From JAVBPR01 sp031549485 (GTDB lineage: Bacteria; Bacillota; Clostridia; Oscillospirales; Feifaniaceae): a stretch of DNA of 64,000 bases. Below the pieces are notes generated by a model that was not told the origin of the DNA, did no database searches, and was given only the letters and a program-made list of their open reading frames with translations. Position 1 is the first letter of the stretch. Every line of letters starts with the position of its first letter. The position numbers and the translations under genes were made by a program. Location: NCBI GenBank assembly GCA_031549485.1, contig JAVBPR010000015.1, forward strand, positions 62,001 through 126,000, written 5' to 3'. This document shows, piece by piece, positions 8,066 to 15,915 of the stretch.

Positions 8066-8734
8066 ATGGTGAATATAGGTAACGATTGGGACGAGCTTCT
8101 TTTGGAGCAGTTTTCTTCGGATTATTATAAAAGCCTGCGGGTATTTTTAGCTTCGGAATATAAAACAAAAAAGATTTACCCCGGCATGTTCGATATTTTT
8201 AACGCGCTGCGCCTGACTTCGTTCGAAGACACCAAAGTCGTTCTCGTCGGGCAGGATCCGTATCACGGAGCGGGGCAGGCTCATGGGCTCTGTTTTTCGG
8301 TAAAAAAGGGAACTCCGCCGCCGCCGAGCCTTGTGAATATTTTCAAGGAAATGCGGGACGATGTAAATATAGCGGTGCCGGAACACGGCGAGCTGACAAG
8401 CCTTGCAAAGCAGGGCGTTCTTCTTTTAAATACCGTTTTGACGGTGCGCGAAGGCGCGCCGCAAAGCCATAAGGGAAAAGGCTGGGAAACCCTGACCGAC
8501 AAAATCATCTCGCTTTTGGGAGAGCGGGACAAGCCGACCGTTTTCATCCTTTGGGGTGCAAATGCGAAAGCGAAAAAAGAACTGATAACAAATCCGGCGC
8601 ATTTGGTGCTAACCGCGGCTCATCCGAGCCCGCTCTCGGCGCATAGCGGATTTTTCGGATGCAGGCATTTTTCAAAGACAAACGAATTTTTGATAAGAAA
8701 TGGGGAAAGCCCGATAGATTGGGCGATTAATTAA
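8066..8734 (+). CDS. ung: uracil-DNA glycosylase, family 1
   Basis: Removes uracil from DNA in base excision repair. 222 residues, the normal family length. The water-activating loop GQDPYHG contains the catalytic Asp64. The C-terminal loop HPSPLSAHSGFFGCRHF contains the catalytic His and the Leu that is inserted into the duplex; VFILWGANAK precedes it as in other family-1 enzymes. Start ATG 8066 follows AAAGGCGG. The stop overlaps the MATE start by one base (TAATG), so the pair is translationally coupled although functionally unrelated. Confidence 0.97.
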   Translation: MVNIGNDWDELLLEQFSSDYYKSLRVFLASEYKTKKIYPGMFDIFNALRLTSFEDTKVVLVGQDPYHGAGQAHGLCFSVKKGTPPPPSLVNIFKEMRDDVNIAVPEHGELTSLAKQGVLLLNTVLTVREGAPQSHKGKGWETLTDKIISLLGERDKPTVFILWGANAKAKKELITNPAHLVLTAAHPSPLSAHSGFFGCRHFSKTNEFLIRNGESPIDWAIN

Positions 8735-10104
8735 TGACAGACATAAGAGAAAACAAAATGGGAACAGAGCCGATTTTTCCGCTTTTGCTGAAAATGTCGG
8801 GGCCCGCAATACTTTCGATGCTGATAAGCGCGATATATAATATTGTCGACAGCATTTATGTTGCAAGGGTTAGTGAAGAGGCGCTGCGCGCCGTTTCGCT
8901 TGCCTTTCCCGCGCAGATGATTATTATTTCAATTGCGGTCGGAACCGGGGTCGGCGTCAATTCGCTGGTCGCGCGAAGGCTCGGCGAAAAAAGCAGGGAG
9001 AAGGCGTCAAGCGCGGCTACAAACGGACTGATTATCGCGGTGCTTTCGGCTATTGCAATCGCCGTTTTCGGCTTGATTTTTTCGGGCAAATTTATCGGCG
9101 CGTTTACAAACGACCAAACGGTTTATCAGTACGGAACCGATTATCTTTTTATCGTGACCGTCTTTTGCGCCGGCTCGGTAGTCGAGATAATTATTAATAA
9201 GATTCTTCAGGCAACCGGCAATATGGTCATGCCGATGATTACCCAGCTTGTCGGCGCTATAGCGAATATCATCCTCGATCCGATATTTATTTTCGGATAT
9301 TTCGGCTGCCCCGCGATGGGGGTAAAGGGTGCTGCGATTGCAACGGTTATCGGCCAGTTTTTCGCGATGCTCCTCGCCCTTTATATTGCGTTTTTCAAAA
9401 AGCATGACGTTGATATAAACCTGAAAAAATACAGGCTTTCCGCACCTGTTGCAAAAGAGATTTACAGGGTGGGGCTTCCCTCGATATTTATGCAGGCGAT
9501 AGGCTCGCTTGTCGTCGGCTTTTTCAATGCAATTTTGAAAAACATTTCGGAGGTCGCCGTTTCGGTTCTCGGGATATATTTTAAACTTCAGTCTTTCGTC
9601 TTTATGCCGCTCTTCGGCATGACGCAAGGCCTTGTCCCGATTTTCGGATATAATTTCGGCGCGAAAAGTAAAAAGCGCCTCGACGAGGCGCTTAAAGCGG
9701 GCATGATTTTAGGCATTGTAATAATGATAGCGGGAACGCTTCTCTTTTGGCTGTTTCCCTCGTTTTTGCTTTCGCTTTTCAAGGCGACGCCGGAGATGGA
9801 AACTATCGGGGTTTGGGCGCTCCGCTCGATAAGCCTGTGCTTTATACCGCTCGGTTACGGCGTTGTAATATCGGTATTTTTCCAGGCAATCGGACATGGA
9901 TTTAAAAGTCTACTAATTTCGTTTTTACGGCAGGTTATTATAATTATTCCGCTTGCGTATATCCTCTCGAAAATCGGGCTTAATTACATTTGGGCGTCTT
10001 TCCCGATTGCGGAAATCGTCTCGGCTGTTATTGCAACGGCGCTGTTCGCTTCAACTTATAAAAAGATGGTTTCTCCCTTTGCGGCAGGAAGCGCGAAAGC
10101 TTAA
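8734..10104 (+). CDS. MATE-family multidrug/toxin efflux transporter
   Basis: 456 residues with twelve hydrophobic helices in two homologous halves. Early motif PAILSMLISAIYNIVDSIYVARV (residues about 20-45) and the second-half motif around LGIYFKLQSFVFMPLFGMTQGLVPIFGYNFGA are characteristic of the bacterial NorM/DinF-like MATE proteins. Members exchange Na+ or H+ for cationic drugs or metabolites; the substrate is not predictable. It overlaps ung by one base upstream and the convergent DUF6062-like gene by four bases at its 3' end. Confidence 0.94.
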   Translation: MTDIRENKMGTEPIFPLLLKMSGPAILSMLISAIYNIVDSIYVARVSEEALRAVSLAFPAQMIIISIAVGTGVGVNSLVARRLGEKSREKASSAATNGLIIAVLSAIAIAVFGLIFSGKFIGAFTNDQTVYQYGTDYLFIVTVFCAGSVVEIIINKILQATGNMVMPMITQLVGAIANIILDPIFIFGYFGCPAMGVKGAAIATVIGQFFAMLLALYIAFFKKHDVDINLKKYRLSAPVAKEIYRVGLPSIFMQAIGSLVVGFFNAILKNISEVAVSVLGIYFKLQSFVFMPLFGMTQGLVPIFGYNFGAKSKKRLDEALKAGMILGIVIMIAGTLLFWLFPSFLLSLFKATPEMETIGVWALRSISLCFIPLGYGVVISVFFQAIGHGFKSLLISFLRQVIIIIPLAYILSKIGLNYIWASFPIAEIVSAVIATALFASTYKKMVSPFAAGSAKA

Positions 10105-10691
10105 AATTTTGTGAGAAGTTTTACAGCGTCCTCTATCGCGTGCGGGTTTGCGGGGGCTCCGCCGCTTCGGTAGTCAAAACTCTCGCAAAAGTTTTTTATC
10201 TCCAAGTGGGCCTTATCGATTAGCGGTTTCTGCTTTTCGTCAAGGGCGGCGGCAAAGCCTTTCCCACCCTTTTTTTCAAGCGATTTTAAAAGGCGGTAAT
10301 GCGGCATGCAAAATCCTTCCGAGGAATCGAAAACCGTTTTGAAAGCGCCGCCGAGCTTATAAAGATAGGCGATATTTTCGGCCATTGCCGAAAAATATGC
10401 GTCAATTCTGCCGCATAGATAGCAGGAATCCTGTTTTGGCGGATCGGCGAGCATGCTCTCTAAAATGAGGGCGAAGGGAAGCCGCTGCTGCCGCTCGCAA
10501 AGGGCTTCGAAATGCGCCTTGCAAAAGCCTTTTTTGTTAGTTTGCATACGAACGTCTGGCTCCATCATGGCAGCGCCCAGAATCCGCTCTTTTTCTTTTT
10601 CCTCAAGCGCTTCGCGCATGCGGCAAAGAGGGCATGGAGAGGGGCTTGCAAAAGCGTCGTTTATAGGTATTTCATAGAGAATTTCTTTCAT
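10101..10691 (-). CDS. DUF6062-like cytoplasmic cysteine-motif protein
   Basis: 196 residues from ATG 10691, selected because GGAGG sits just upstream; a longer open frame reaching 10874 overlaps the divergent glycosylase gene and is not used. Conserved-looking elements: IPINDAF at the N-terminus, CPLCRMREALEEKEKERILGAAMMEP, then N-KKGFCKAHF, CYLCGR and SEGFCMPHY. The paired CxxC and Cys-x-x-His patterns suggest a metal-binding or redox fold. From memory this is the DUF6062 family common in Clostridia, of unknown function. Confidence 0.72.
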   Translation of the reverse strand: MKEILYEIPINDAFASPSPCPLCRMREALEEKEKERILGAAMMEPDVRMQTNKKGFCKAHFEALCERQQRLPFALILESMLADPPKQDSCYLCGRIDAYFSAMAENIAYLYKLGGAFKTVFDSSEGFCMPHYRLLKSLEKKGGKGFAAALDEKQKPLIDKAHLEIKNFCESFDYRSGGAPANPHAIEDAVKLLTKF

Positions 10692-10728
10692 TTTAAAAGC
10701 CTCCGGCAATATGTTTTGGAGAATATTT

Positions 10729-11505
10729 ATGCAGATTATTTTTGAAAAAGGATTTTCGCTAAAATCCACAATCGAAAGCGGACAGTGCTTTCGGTTTATG
10801 GAAACTGACGGCGGATATAATTTAAAAATGGGCGGCCGCTCGGTTTTCGTCACGCAGACGGGAAACACCGTCAATATTACGGGAAGCGACGACGAAGCGT
10901 TTTTTGAAAATTATTTCGGACTTGACCTCGATTACGCGAAAATCAATAAAATCCTGTCAAAAGATGCAGTTATCGCTCGCGCGATAAAAACGGTCGGCGG
11001 AATTCATATTTTAAAACAGGAAATATTTGAAACGCTTATTTCTTTCATTATATCTCAAAATAATAATATCCCGCGGATAAAAAAGATAATAGCGGCGCTT
11101 TGCGATAATTTCGGGGAAGGGAGCTTTCCCGATGCCGCGACACTTGCCCGCCTTTCGGAAACCGACCTTTCTGTAATAAAAGCGGGCTTTCGCGCAAAGT
11201 ATATTTTAGATGCCGCGCGTAAAACAGAGAGCGGCGAGGTTGATATTTATAATTTGAAAGGCATGGATTATGACGCCGCGGCGGCGGAGCTGAAAAAAAT
11301 TAAAGGGGTAGGCGATAAGGTCGCCTCATGTGTCTTGCTTTTCGGCGCGCAGTTTTACGACGCGTTTCCGATTGACGTCTGGATTAAAAAAGCGCTCGCC
11401 CATTTTTATCCTCAAGGAATAGAACTTGAAAAATTCGGCGGATATGCGGGAGTGGCGCAGCAGTACCTTTTCCATTATGCACGAACTATCGGTCTGGTTT
11501 TATGA
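10729..11505 (+). CDS. 8-oxoguanine DNA glycosylase/AP lyase (OGG1/AlkA superfamily)
   Basis: Excises oxidised guanine from DNA. 258 residues from ATG 10729, chosen because GGAG sits 8 bases upstream; ATG 10711 has no ribosome site. The N-terminal OGG domain (residues about 1-85) is followed by the helix-hairpin-helix GPD domain: [18 protein letters not shown], hairpin [16 protein letters not shown] with the catalytic Lys197, and PIDVWI with the catalytic Asp216. Lys plus Asp marks a bifunctional OGG-type enzyme. Divergent from the DUF6062-like gene across 37 bases; the 3' end overlaps the convergent DUF6485-like gene by six bases. Confidence 0.9.
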   Translation: MQIIFEKGFSLKSTIESGQCFRFMETDGGYNLKMGGRSVFVTQTGNTVNITGSDDEAFFENYFGLDLDYAKINKILSKDAVIARAIKTVGGIHILKQEIFETLISFIISQNNNIPRIKKIIAALCDNFGEGSFPDAATLARLSETDLSVIKAGFRAKYILDAARKTESGEVDIYNLKGMDYDAAAAELKKIKGVGDKVASCVLLFGAQFYDAFPIDVWIKKALAHFYPQGIELEKFGGYAGVAQQYLFHYARTIGLVL

Positions 11506-11691
11506 CATTTTTCGGTCGGATTGCAAGGCGGTAAGGCTGCGGTCGTAAGTTTTTTCGGCCCGGTCGCTGAAAAAGCATGCGGGAAACTCGCCGCTACGGT
11601 TGTGATAGGCGATGCACTGGCAGCATTTGCCGCGGCGATGGCAGGGATATGTGCAGTTACATTTGATATTGCTGTTATTTTCGCATGACAT
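11500..11691 (-). CDS. small cysteine-rich DUF6485-like protein
   Basis: 63 residues with eight cysteines in a tight pattern: [21 protein letters not shown] then CQC-IAYH, and a PACFF motif before AEKTYDRS. Such spacing suggests a small zinc or iron-sulfur domain. From memory it matches DUF6485, a widespread short clostridial family of unknown function. It overlaps the 3' end of the 8-oxoguanine glycosylase gene by six bases in the convergent orientation. Confidence 0.7.
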   Translation of the reverse strand: MSCENNSNIKCNCTYPCHRRGKCCQCIAYHNRSGEFPACFFSDRAEKTYDRSLTALQSDRKMS

Positions 11692-11761
11692 ATTTATTGC
11701 TTTTCTCCATATAAAATCTTCTATTTAATAGTATATTTTTAATTTCGCGCTGTCAATTTTA

Positions 11762-11791
11762 TTGCCAAAGGGAAGCGTTTTGGTATATAAT
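11762..11791 (+). promoter_or_regulatory. vegetative promoter of the aldolase gene
   Basis: TTGCCA (11762-11767), 18-base spacer, TATAAT (11786-11791), 41 bases ahead of the chosen start codon. Confidence 0.6.
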
Positions 11792-11832
11792 TTTCATATT
11801 GATTTTAATTTTTGAAAAAGAGGTTTTGGCTG

Positions 11833-12684
11833 ATGTTAGTAACGATGAAAGAAATTTTGCAGGACGCGCATAAGAACGGTTATGCGGCAGGGGCGTTTAA
11901 CGTCAATAACATGGAAATTTTGCAGGCGGTTATCGCCGCTGCGGATGAGCTTTCCGCTCCCGTAATTATTCAAACTTCAGAGGGCGCCCTTAAATACGCG
12001 GGCGCGGATTATCTCGCGCTTCTCGTGCACCACGCGGCGAAGAAAACAAAGGTTCCGGTTGCGCTACACCTTGACCACGGCACACATTTTGAAGCGGTTA
12101 TGGAATGTATTGCAAACGGCTGGACGTCGGTTATGTTTGACGGCTCGCATTTCGAGCTTGAAGAGAATATAAGCAACACGAAAAAAATCGTGGAAATCGC
12201 GCATGGCGCGGGGATTACGGTTGAGGCCGAGCTCGGCAGGCTTTCGGGCGTCGAGGAGCATATCTCGGTTTCGGAAGCCGACGCAATCTATACAAATCCC
12301 GCCGAGGCAAAAAGATTTGTTGATGAAACCGGCGTTGACTCACTTGCTATCGCTATCGGCACCGCCCACGGAAAATACAAAGGCGAGCCGAAGCTCGATC
12401 TTAACAGGCTTTCCGAAATAAAGGCGCTTATTAATATGCCGGTTGTTTTGCACGGCGCTTCGGGCGTTCCGGCAGATGCGATAAAAGAAGCGGTAAAAAG
12501 AGGGGTAAACAAAATCAACATCGACACCGATGTCCGCGTCGCCCTTACCGACGGAATCCACGAGGCATTTAACGCCGACCCCGATGTTTTCGATCCGCGC
12601 AAATATCTCGGCCGCGGCAGAGAGCTTATGATAGAAGTCGTGAAAAGTAAAATCGAGCTTTTCGGCAGCGCAGGCAAAGCGTAA
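11833..12684 (+). CDS. fba: class II fructose-bisphosphate aldolase family protein
   Basis: Zn2+-dependent aldol cleavage of fructose-1,6-bisphosphate in glycolysis. 283 residues from ATG 11833 (AAAGAGG nine bases upstream); an upstream in-frame TTG has no ribosome site. Motifs: AGAFNVNNMEI near the N-terminus, HLDHGTHFE with metal-binding His and catalytic Asp, GSHF, a metal-binding His in GTAHGKYKG, VLHGASGVP with the third metal ligand, and NIDTDVR for phosphate binding. Tagatose-bisphosphate and related aldolases share these motifs, so the exact sugar is not certain. Monocistronic with its own promoter and terminator. Confidence 0.92.
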   Translation: MLVTMKEILQDAHKNGYAAGAFNVNNMEILQAVIAAADELSAPVIIQTSEGALKYAGADYLALLVHHAAKKTKVPVALHLDHGTHFEAVMECIANGWTSVMFDGSHFELEENISNTKKIVEIAHGAGITVEAELGRLSGVEEHISVSEADAIYTNPAEAKRFVDETGVDSLAIAIGTAHGKYKGEPKLDLNRLSEIKALINMPVVLHGASGVPADAIKEAVKRGVNKINIDTDVRVALTDGIHEAFNADPDVFDPRKYLGRGRELMIEVVKSKIELFGSAGKA

Positions 12685-12725
12685 AAATTGCGGTAAATCG
12701 GGATTTTAACAGTATAATTACAGCG

Positions 12726-12755
12726 GCGGAGAGGGAAGTCCCTCTCCGCTTTTTC
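12726..12755 (+). terminator. rho-independent terminator of the aldolase gene
   Basis: GCGGAGAGGGA (12726-12736) pairs with TCCCTCTCCGC (12739-12749), followed by five T residues. Confidence 0.92.
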
Positions 12756-12816
12756 AAAGCAAAATATAAAGCAGAAAATTGTCGAGAAAAAATTTAAAAA
12801 ATTTTTAATAAAAGTA

Positions 12817-12870
12817 TTGCAAAATTTAACACACGGTGTTATACTCTAATTGTAACAAGGAGTGTTACAA
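12817..12870 (+). promoter_or_regulatory. strong promoter with two palindromes, driving the noncoding region
   Basis: TTGCAA (12817-12822), 17-base spacer, TATACT (12840-12845). A perfect dyad TAACAC-ACG-GTGTTA (12827-12841) fills the spacer and reaches into the -10 box. A second perfect dyad, TTGTAACA-N5-TGTTACAA (12850-12870), covers the expected start point and would also fold as a hairpin at the RNA 5' end. The shared TGTTA half-site suggests binding by one repressor. No regulator gene is adjacent. Confidence 0.65.
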
Positions 12871-13391
12871 ATTTACGAGTTAATAAAATCAAAAGAAAAG
12901 GGGTGAGTCCAATGGAAGAACACCAGAATGCAAGCTTCTTTTCAGCAAGGTTTTCAGTGTCTGTTGCGACACGCTCTTCCGATGACAGCCGTCTTTAAAA
13001 GTTAGGTTATTGCGCTTAGCAAAAAGAAAATTAACTTTTTAAAGACTATCCGATTGGAACAGTAAAGAAACCTAATGAAAAGAATGCACAACGGCTGCGC
13101 TCTCAAATTTAGTTAGCGATTTTAGAGGGCAAGTTAAATATATATACTTCTTTTAGGAAATTGTTAAAAAAGTAAACCAAGGCATATAAATTGTTTAATT
13201 TTTTGTTAGCAAGTAAAAATTGATTGTTTTTTTTGGCAACTTAAAAGCAAAATTTTTAAAGAAGTAATATGGGTGTAAAGAAACCCGAAAAATAGGCAAA
13301 AACAAATAGCAAAGAAAATTAGCAAAGTATAAAAAGTAAAATTATAATTTAAATAAAAAAAAGAGAGAGCCCTGAGGGGGCTCTCTTTTTC
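12851..13391 (+). ncRNA. candidate structured noncoding RNA, about 540 nt
   Basis: A 715-base gap between genes with its own promoter, terminator and no long ORF. The first 290 bases fold well by eye: GGTG 12902-12905 with CACC 12921-12924 (inner TCC/GGA); GTGTC 12957-12961 with GACAC 12968-12972; CAGCCGT 12986-12992 with ACGGCTG 13091-13097, enclosing GTTAGGTT 13001-13008 with AACCTAAT 13069-13076, which itself encloses a TTGC/GCAA hairpin (13010-13022); then GCTCTC 13099-13104 with GAGGGC 13125-13130. The remaining 220 bases are AT-rich with a GGGT/ACCC hairpin near 13271. Nested 7-8 bp long-range helices are typical of ornate RNAs. It might belong to a known class such as raiA-motif RNA; I cannot confirm that by eye. 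A 28-codon ORF with a ribosome site (12912-12998) overlaps it. Confidence 0.6.
13363..13391. terminator. bidirectional rho-independent terminator
   Basis: GAGAGAGCCC, loop TGAG, GGGGCTCTC followed by TTTTT. On the plus strand it ends the candidate RNA; on the minus strand, with an A/T run on that side too, it ends the amidohydrolase transcript. Confidence 0.88.
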
Positions 13392-13400
13392 GCTCGTTTT

Positions 13401-14687
13401 TTATAGGCTGCGCTTAACTCTTTTTATGATTTCTTCGGCGGATTTAAGGGATTTTTCAATATCAATCGTAAAATACTCGCTGTTTTCGTAAAGGATTTTT
13501 CCGTCCGCCATGGTAAGGACAACGTCGGTTCCCGAGCCGGAGTAAACGAGGTTGTTTAAAACATTATGAACCGGCTGCAGATATATCTTGTCCAAATCAA
13601 AAACGCAGAGGTCGGCGGCAAAGCCCTCTTTGATCAGCCCGCAGTTTTCACGCCCCTGAGACAGCGCGCCGGCGCGGGTTGCCGCATAAATCGCTTCGCC
13701 GGGAGTAATAAAGGTAGGATCTCCGCTTCTGTTTTTTTGCAGAAGCGAGAAAAAGCGGATTTCTTCAAGCATATTCAGGTTATTGTTGCTCGCGACGCCG
13801 TCGGTTCCGATTGCGACATTGATGCCGTGTTCGGTTGCGGTTTTAATATCCGCGATGCCGGAGCAGAGTTTCAAATTGCTTTTCGGGCAGGTCGCTATGG
13901 TCGCCTTTTTTTCGGCGAGGATTTCAAAATCCTCTTTTTCAAGGAAAACGCAGTGCGCCGCCGTTGTCGGGGTATCGAGCAGCCCGCATTTTTCAAAATA
14001 TTTTGCCTGTGTCATGCCGCGAAGCTCTTTGCAGGCAAGATGGTCGGCAAGCGTTTCGGAGAGATGCAGATGCATATTAGCGCCGAGTTCTTTTGCGTGC
14101 TCGGCGACGCCGCGGGCGATACGCTCGCTGCTTGTATATTCGGCGTGCAGCGCGATATCGATTTTTATCGCGCCGCCCCCTGCGTCGTGAAAATTTTTAT
14201 ATAAATAATTTGCCTCGGCATATTTCGCGTGTTTTTTATAGTCGATATCATCAAAGCTGACAATCGCGCTTGAAATATTCGCCTTGACGCCGCAATCGCA
14301 AAAGGCTTTAGCCGTTTGGTCGCTGAAAAAATACATATCGGTCGAAGAAACAATGCCGAATCGAAGCCCCTCGGCGGCGCTTAAAATAGTTCCGAGGTAA
14401 ACATCGTCGGGGGTAAGCTGTGCCTCAAAAGGGAAAATCCGTTTTGTAAGCCAGTCAGAGAGCGCCATGTTTTCGCCGTAACCGCGAAGTAAGGACATGG
14501 CGCTGTGCGCGTGCGCGTTATAAAAAGCCGGAGATAACAGTTTCCCGGTTCCGTCGTATCGGCGGCCGAAATCCTCGGGAGGCGCGGTTTTTCCGATGTA
14601 TTTTATCGTGTTTCCGGAAATTCCGACAAACATATTTTTGGAAAGCTCAAAATTTTCGTTTATAACAAAAATATTTTCAAACAGCAT
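13401..14687 (-). CDS. amidohydrolase, MtaD/SAH-deaminase-like
   Basis: 428 residues of the metallo-dependent amidohydrolase superfamily, in the subgroup of 5-methylthioadenosine/S-adenosylhomocysteine deaminases and related aminohydrolases. Motifs: NAHAHSAMSLLRG (two metal His, residues about 57-70), HLSET, AAHCVFLE with the active-site His, and GTDGVASNNNLNMLEEIRFF with the metal-binding Asp. The N- and C-terminal beta strands form the usual composite sandwich. Substrate is likely an adenosine derivative or other aminated heterocycle; guanine deaminase or chlorohydrolase relatives cannot be excluded. It follows the TipA-type regulator by 44 bases and may be co-transcribed with it. Confidence 0.85.
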   Translation of the reverse strand: MLFENIFVINENFELSKNMFVGISGNTIKYIGKTAPPEDFGRRYDGTGKLLSPAFYNAHAHSAMSLLRGYGENMALSDWLTKRIFPFEAQLTPDDVYLGTILSAAEGLRFGIVSSTDMYFFSDQTAKAFCDCGVKANISSAIVSFDDIDYKKHAKYAEANYLYKNFHDAGGGAIKIDIALHAEYTSSERIARGVAEHAKELGANMHLHLSETLADHLACKELRGMTQAKYFEKCGLLDTPTTAAHCVFLEKEDFEILAEKKATIATCPKSNLKLCSGIADIKTATEHGINVAIGTDGVASNNNLNMLEEIRFFSLLQKNRSGDPTFITPGEAIYAATRAGALSQGRENCGLIKEGFAADLCVFDLDKIYLQPVHNVLNNLVYSGSGTDVVLTMADGKILYENSEYFTIDIEKSLKSAEEIIKRVKRSL

Positions 14688-14731
14688 TTAACTTTCCCTT
14701 TCGCGCATTTCTTTAAATTATATATCAATAC

Positions 14732-15478
14732 TTATTTTTTCTCAATATAATATAAAACCGCGTCGCGCAAAAACTGCGCGGTGCCGGGAACATCTTTGTC
14801 GTAGTATGCTTTAAACCGCTCGTCTTCGACATACATTTTAGCAAGGCCGGCGTGCGCTTCGGGGCTGTATTTGTCCCAGTAAAAGCAAAGCCATTTTTTG
14901 TGAAGCTCCGCCGCTTTTTGGGCAAGCGGGCTTGTAGGATCGCCTGTTTTGAAGGCGGCGGCGAGGGTTTCGGTCACCTCGTTTGTAAGCGCCTCGATAT
15001 TTTCATATTCCTCTTTTGTCATATTTTTCAGCTTGGCGTTGCTTTTGTCTATCTCGTCGTCGCCGTATTTTGCGCGAATCTCCGCACCGTATTTTTCCTC
15101 GTTTTGTTTAATAAGATTTTCTTTGAAACCTTCAAATTTTTCTTTGTTATCCATAATTTCTCCTTTTATTGTTTTGTCGATATTTTTTAGAAGAAGCTCG
15201 ATTTGCTTTTTCCGATCCATCAGTTTTTCGCGGTGTTCCAAAAGTGCGGCGCCGCTTTCAAAATCCGCGCCGTTTATGATTTCCTTGATAATCAGAAGCG
15301 ACATTGAAAGCTCGCGGTAAAACATGATTTGCTGCAGGGTGCCGATATCCGCGTCCGAATAAAGGCGGTAGCCGTTGCTGTCGCTTCGTGTGGGGGACAA
15401 AAGACCTATTTGGTCGTAATGCCGAAGCGCCCTTGTGCTTAGCCCCGAGAGCTTTGCAAGCTCGTTTATAGTGTACAT
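14732..15478 (-). CDS. MerR-family regulator with TipAS drug-binding domain
   Basis: 248 residues. N-terminal MerR winged helix (YTINELAKLSGLSTRALRHYDQIGLLSPTR, residues 2-31, then GYRLYSDADI), a dimerising coiled coil with DRKKQIELLLKNIDKT around 90-105, and a C-terminal TipAS-type domain (about 125-248) with WLCFYWDKYSPEAHAGLAKMYVEDERF. TipA proteins sense thiopeptide-like or other amphipathic compounds and activate export genes from promoters with an over-long spacer. TAGGAGGTG precedes ATG 15478. Its own promoter has the 19-base spacer expected for MerR control, so autoregulation is likely. Confidence 0.92.
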   Translation of the reverse strand: MYTINELAKLSGLSTRALRHYDQIGLLSPTRSDSNGYRLYSDADIGTLQQIMFYRELSMSLLIIKEIINGADFESGAALLEHREKLMDRKKQIELLLKNIDKTIKGEIMDNKEKFEGFKENLIKQNEEKYGAEIRAKYGDDEIDKSNAKLKNMTKEEYENIEALTNEVTETLAAAFKTGDPTSPLAQKAAELHKKWLCFYWDKYSPEAHAGLAKMYVEDERFKAYYDKDVPGTAQFLRDAVLYYIEKK

Positions 15479-15499
15479 GTTTTCACCTCCTACATCTTG

Positions 15500-15530
15500 A
15501 TTGTAAACCTTAACGTAACGTCAATGTCAA
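15500..15530 (-). promoter_or_regulatory. MerR-type promoter with 19-bp spacer and operator
   Basis: Read on the minus strand: TTGACA (15530-15525), a spacer of exactly 19 bases, TACAAT (15505-15500). The spacer carries an ACGT-A-ACGT dyad (plus-strand TTAACGTAACGTCAA, 15510-15524). A 19-base spacer plus central dyad is the hallmark of promoters untwisted by MerR-family activators. It drives the TipA-type gene. Confidence 0.75.
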
Positions 15531-15579
15531 GTGCTTTTTATGTTTTGTGAAAATAAAATTTGAAGGGGGTTTTAAATGA

Positions 15580-15608
15580 TTGACAAAAGGAGATAATTAT
15601 TCTAAACT
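15580..15608 (+). promoter_or_regulatory. tRNA-Ala promoter
   Basis: TTGACA (15580-15585), 17-base spacer, TAAACT (15603-15608), 14 bases before the mature tRNA 5' end. Confidence 0.7.
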
Positions 15609-15622
15609 ATAAAAGCTGATAT

Positions 15623-15698
<76 letters not shown>

Positions 15699-15701
15699 AA
15701 T

Positions 15702-15731
15702 AACAAACCTGCCTTTTGGCAGGTTTTGTTA
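15702..15731 (+). terminator. rho-independent terminator of the tRNA
   Basis: AACAAACCTGCC, loop TTTT, GGCAGGTTTTGTT, immediately after the CCA end. Confidence 0.85.
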
Positions 15732-15873
15732 TTTTTATGCGTAGAAGAGAGGAGCGAACTCGAAGCCATCCCTCGGCGGTTGCCGCGAAAGCGGCGAGCC
15801 GATGGGGGCGATAAGCAGAGCGGCCGTTCCGTGGCCGAAAATTTCTAAAATATACATTACAAGCGTACGATTA

Positions 15874-15882
15874 TGATATAAT
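15874..15882 (+). promoter_or_regulatory. extended -10 promoter of the 7TM-LuxR gene
   Basis: TGATATAAT fits the extended -10 consensus TGnTATAAT; no good -35 box is seen. It lies 34 bases before the TTG start. Confidence 0.5.
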
Positions 15883-15915
15883 GAAATTGATTTCAGACAA
15901 AGTGGGTGAAACGGA

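Noticed and set aside
9007..9627. 206-codon open frame antisense to the MATE gene
   Set aside because: Shadow ORF; the MATE protein reads through with all expected helices.
10692..10874. N-terminal extension of the DUF6062-like protein
   Set aside because: It overlaps the divergent glycosylase gene and has no ribosome site; GGAGG supports the start at 10691.
12899..13135. M-box, T-box, cobalamin or tmRNA identity for the structured RNA
   Set aside because: Their hallmark sequences are absent, no tag peptide is present, and no target gene follows on the plus strand.
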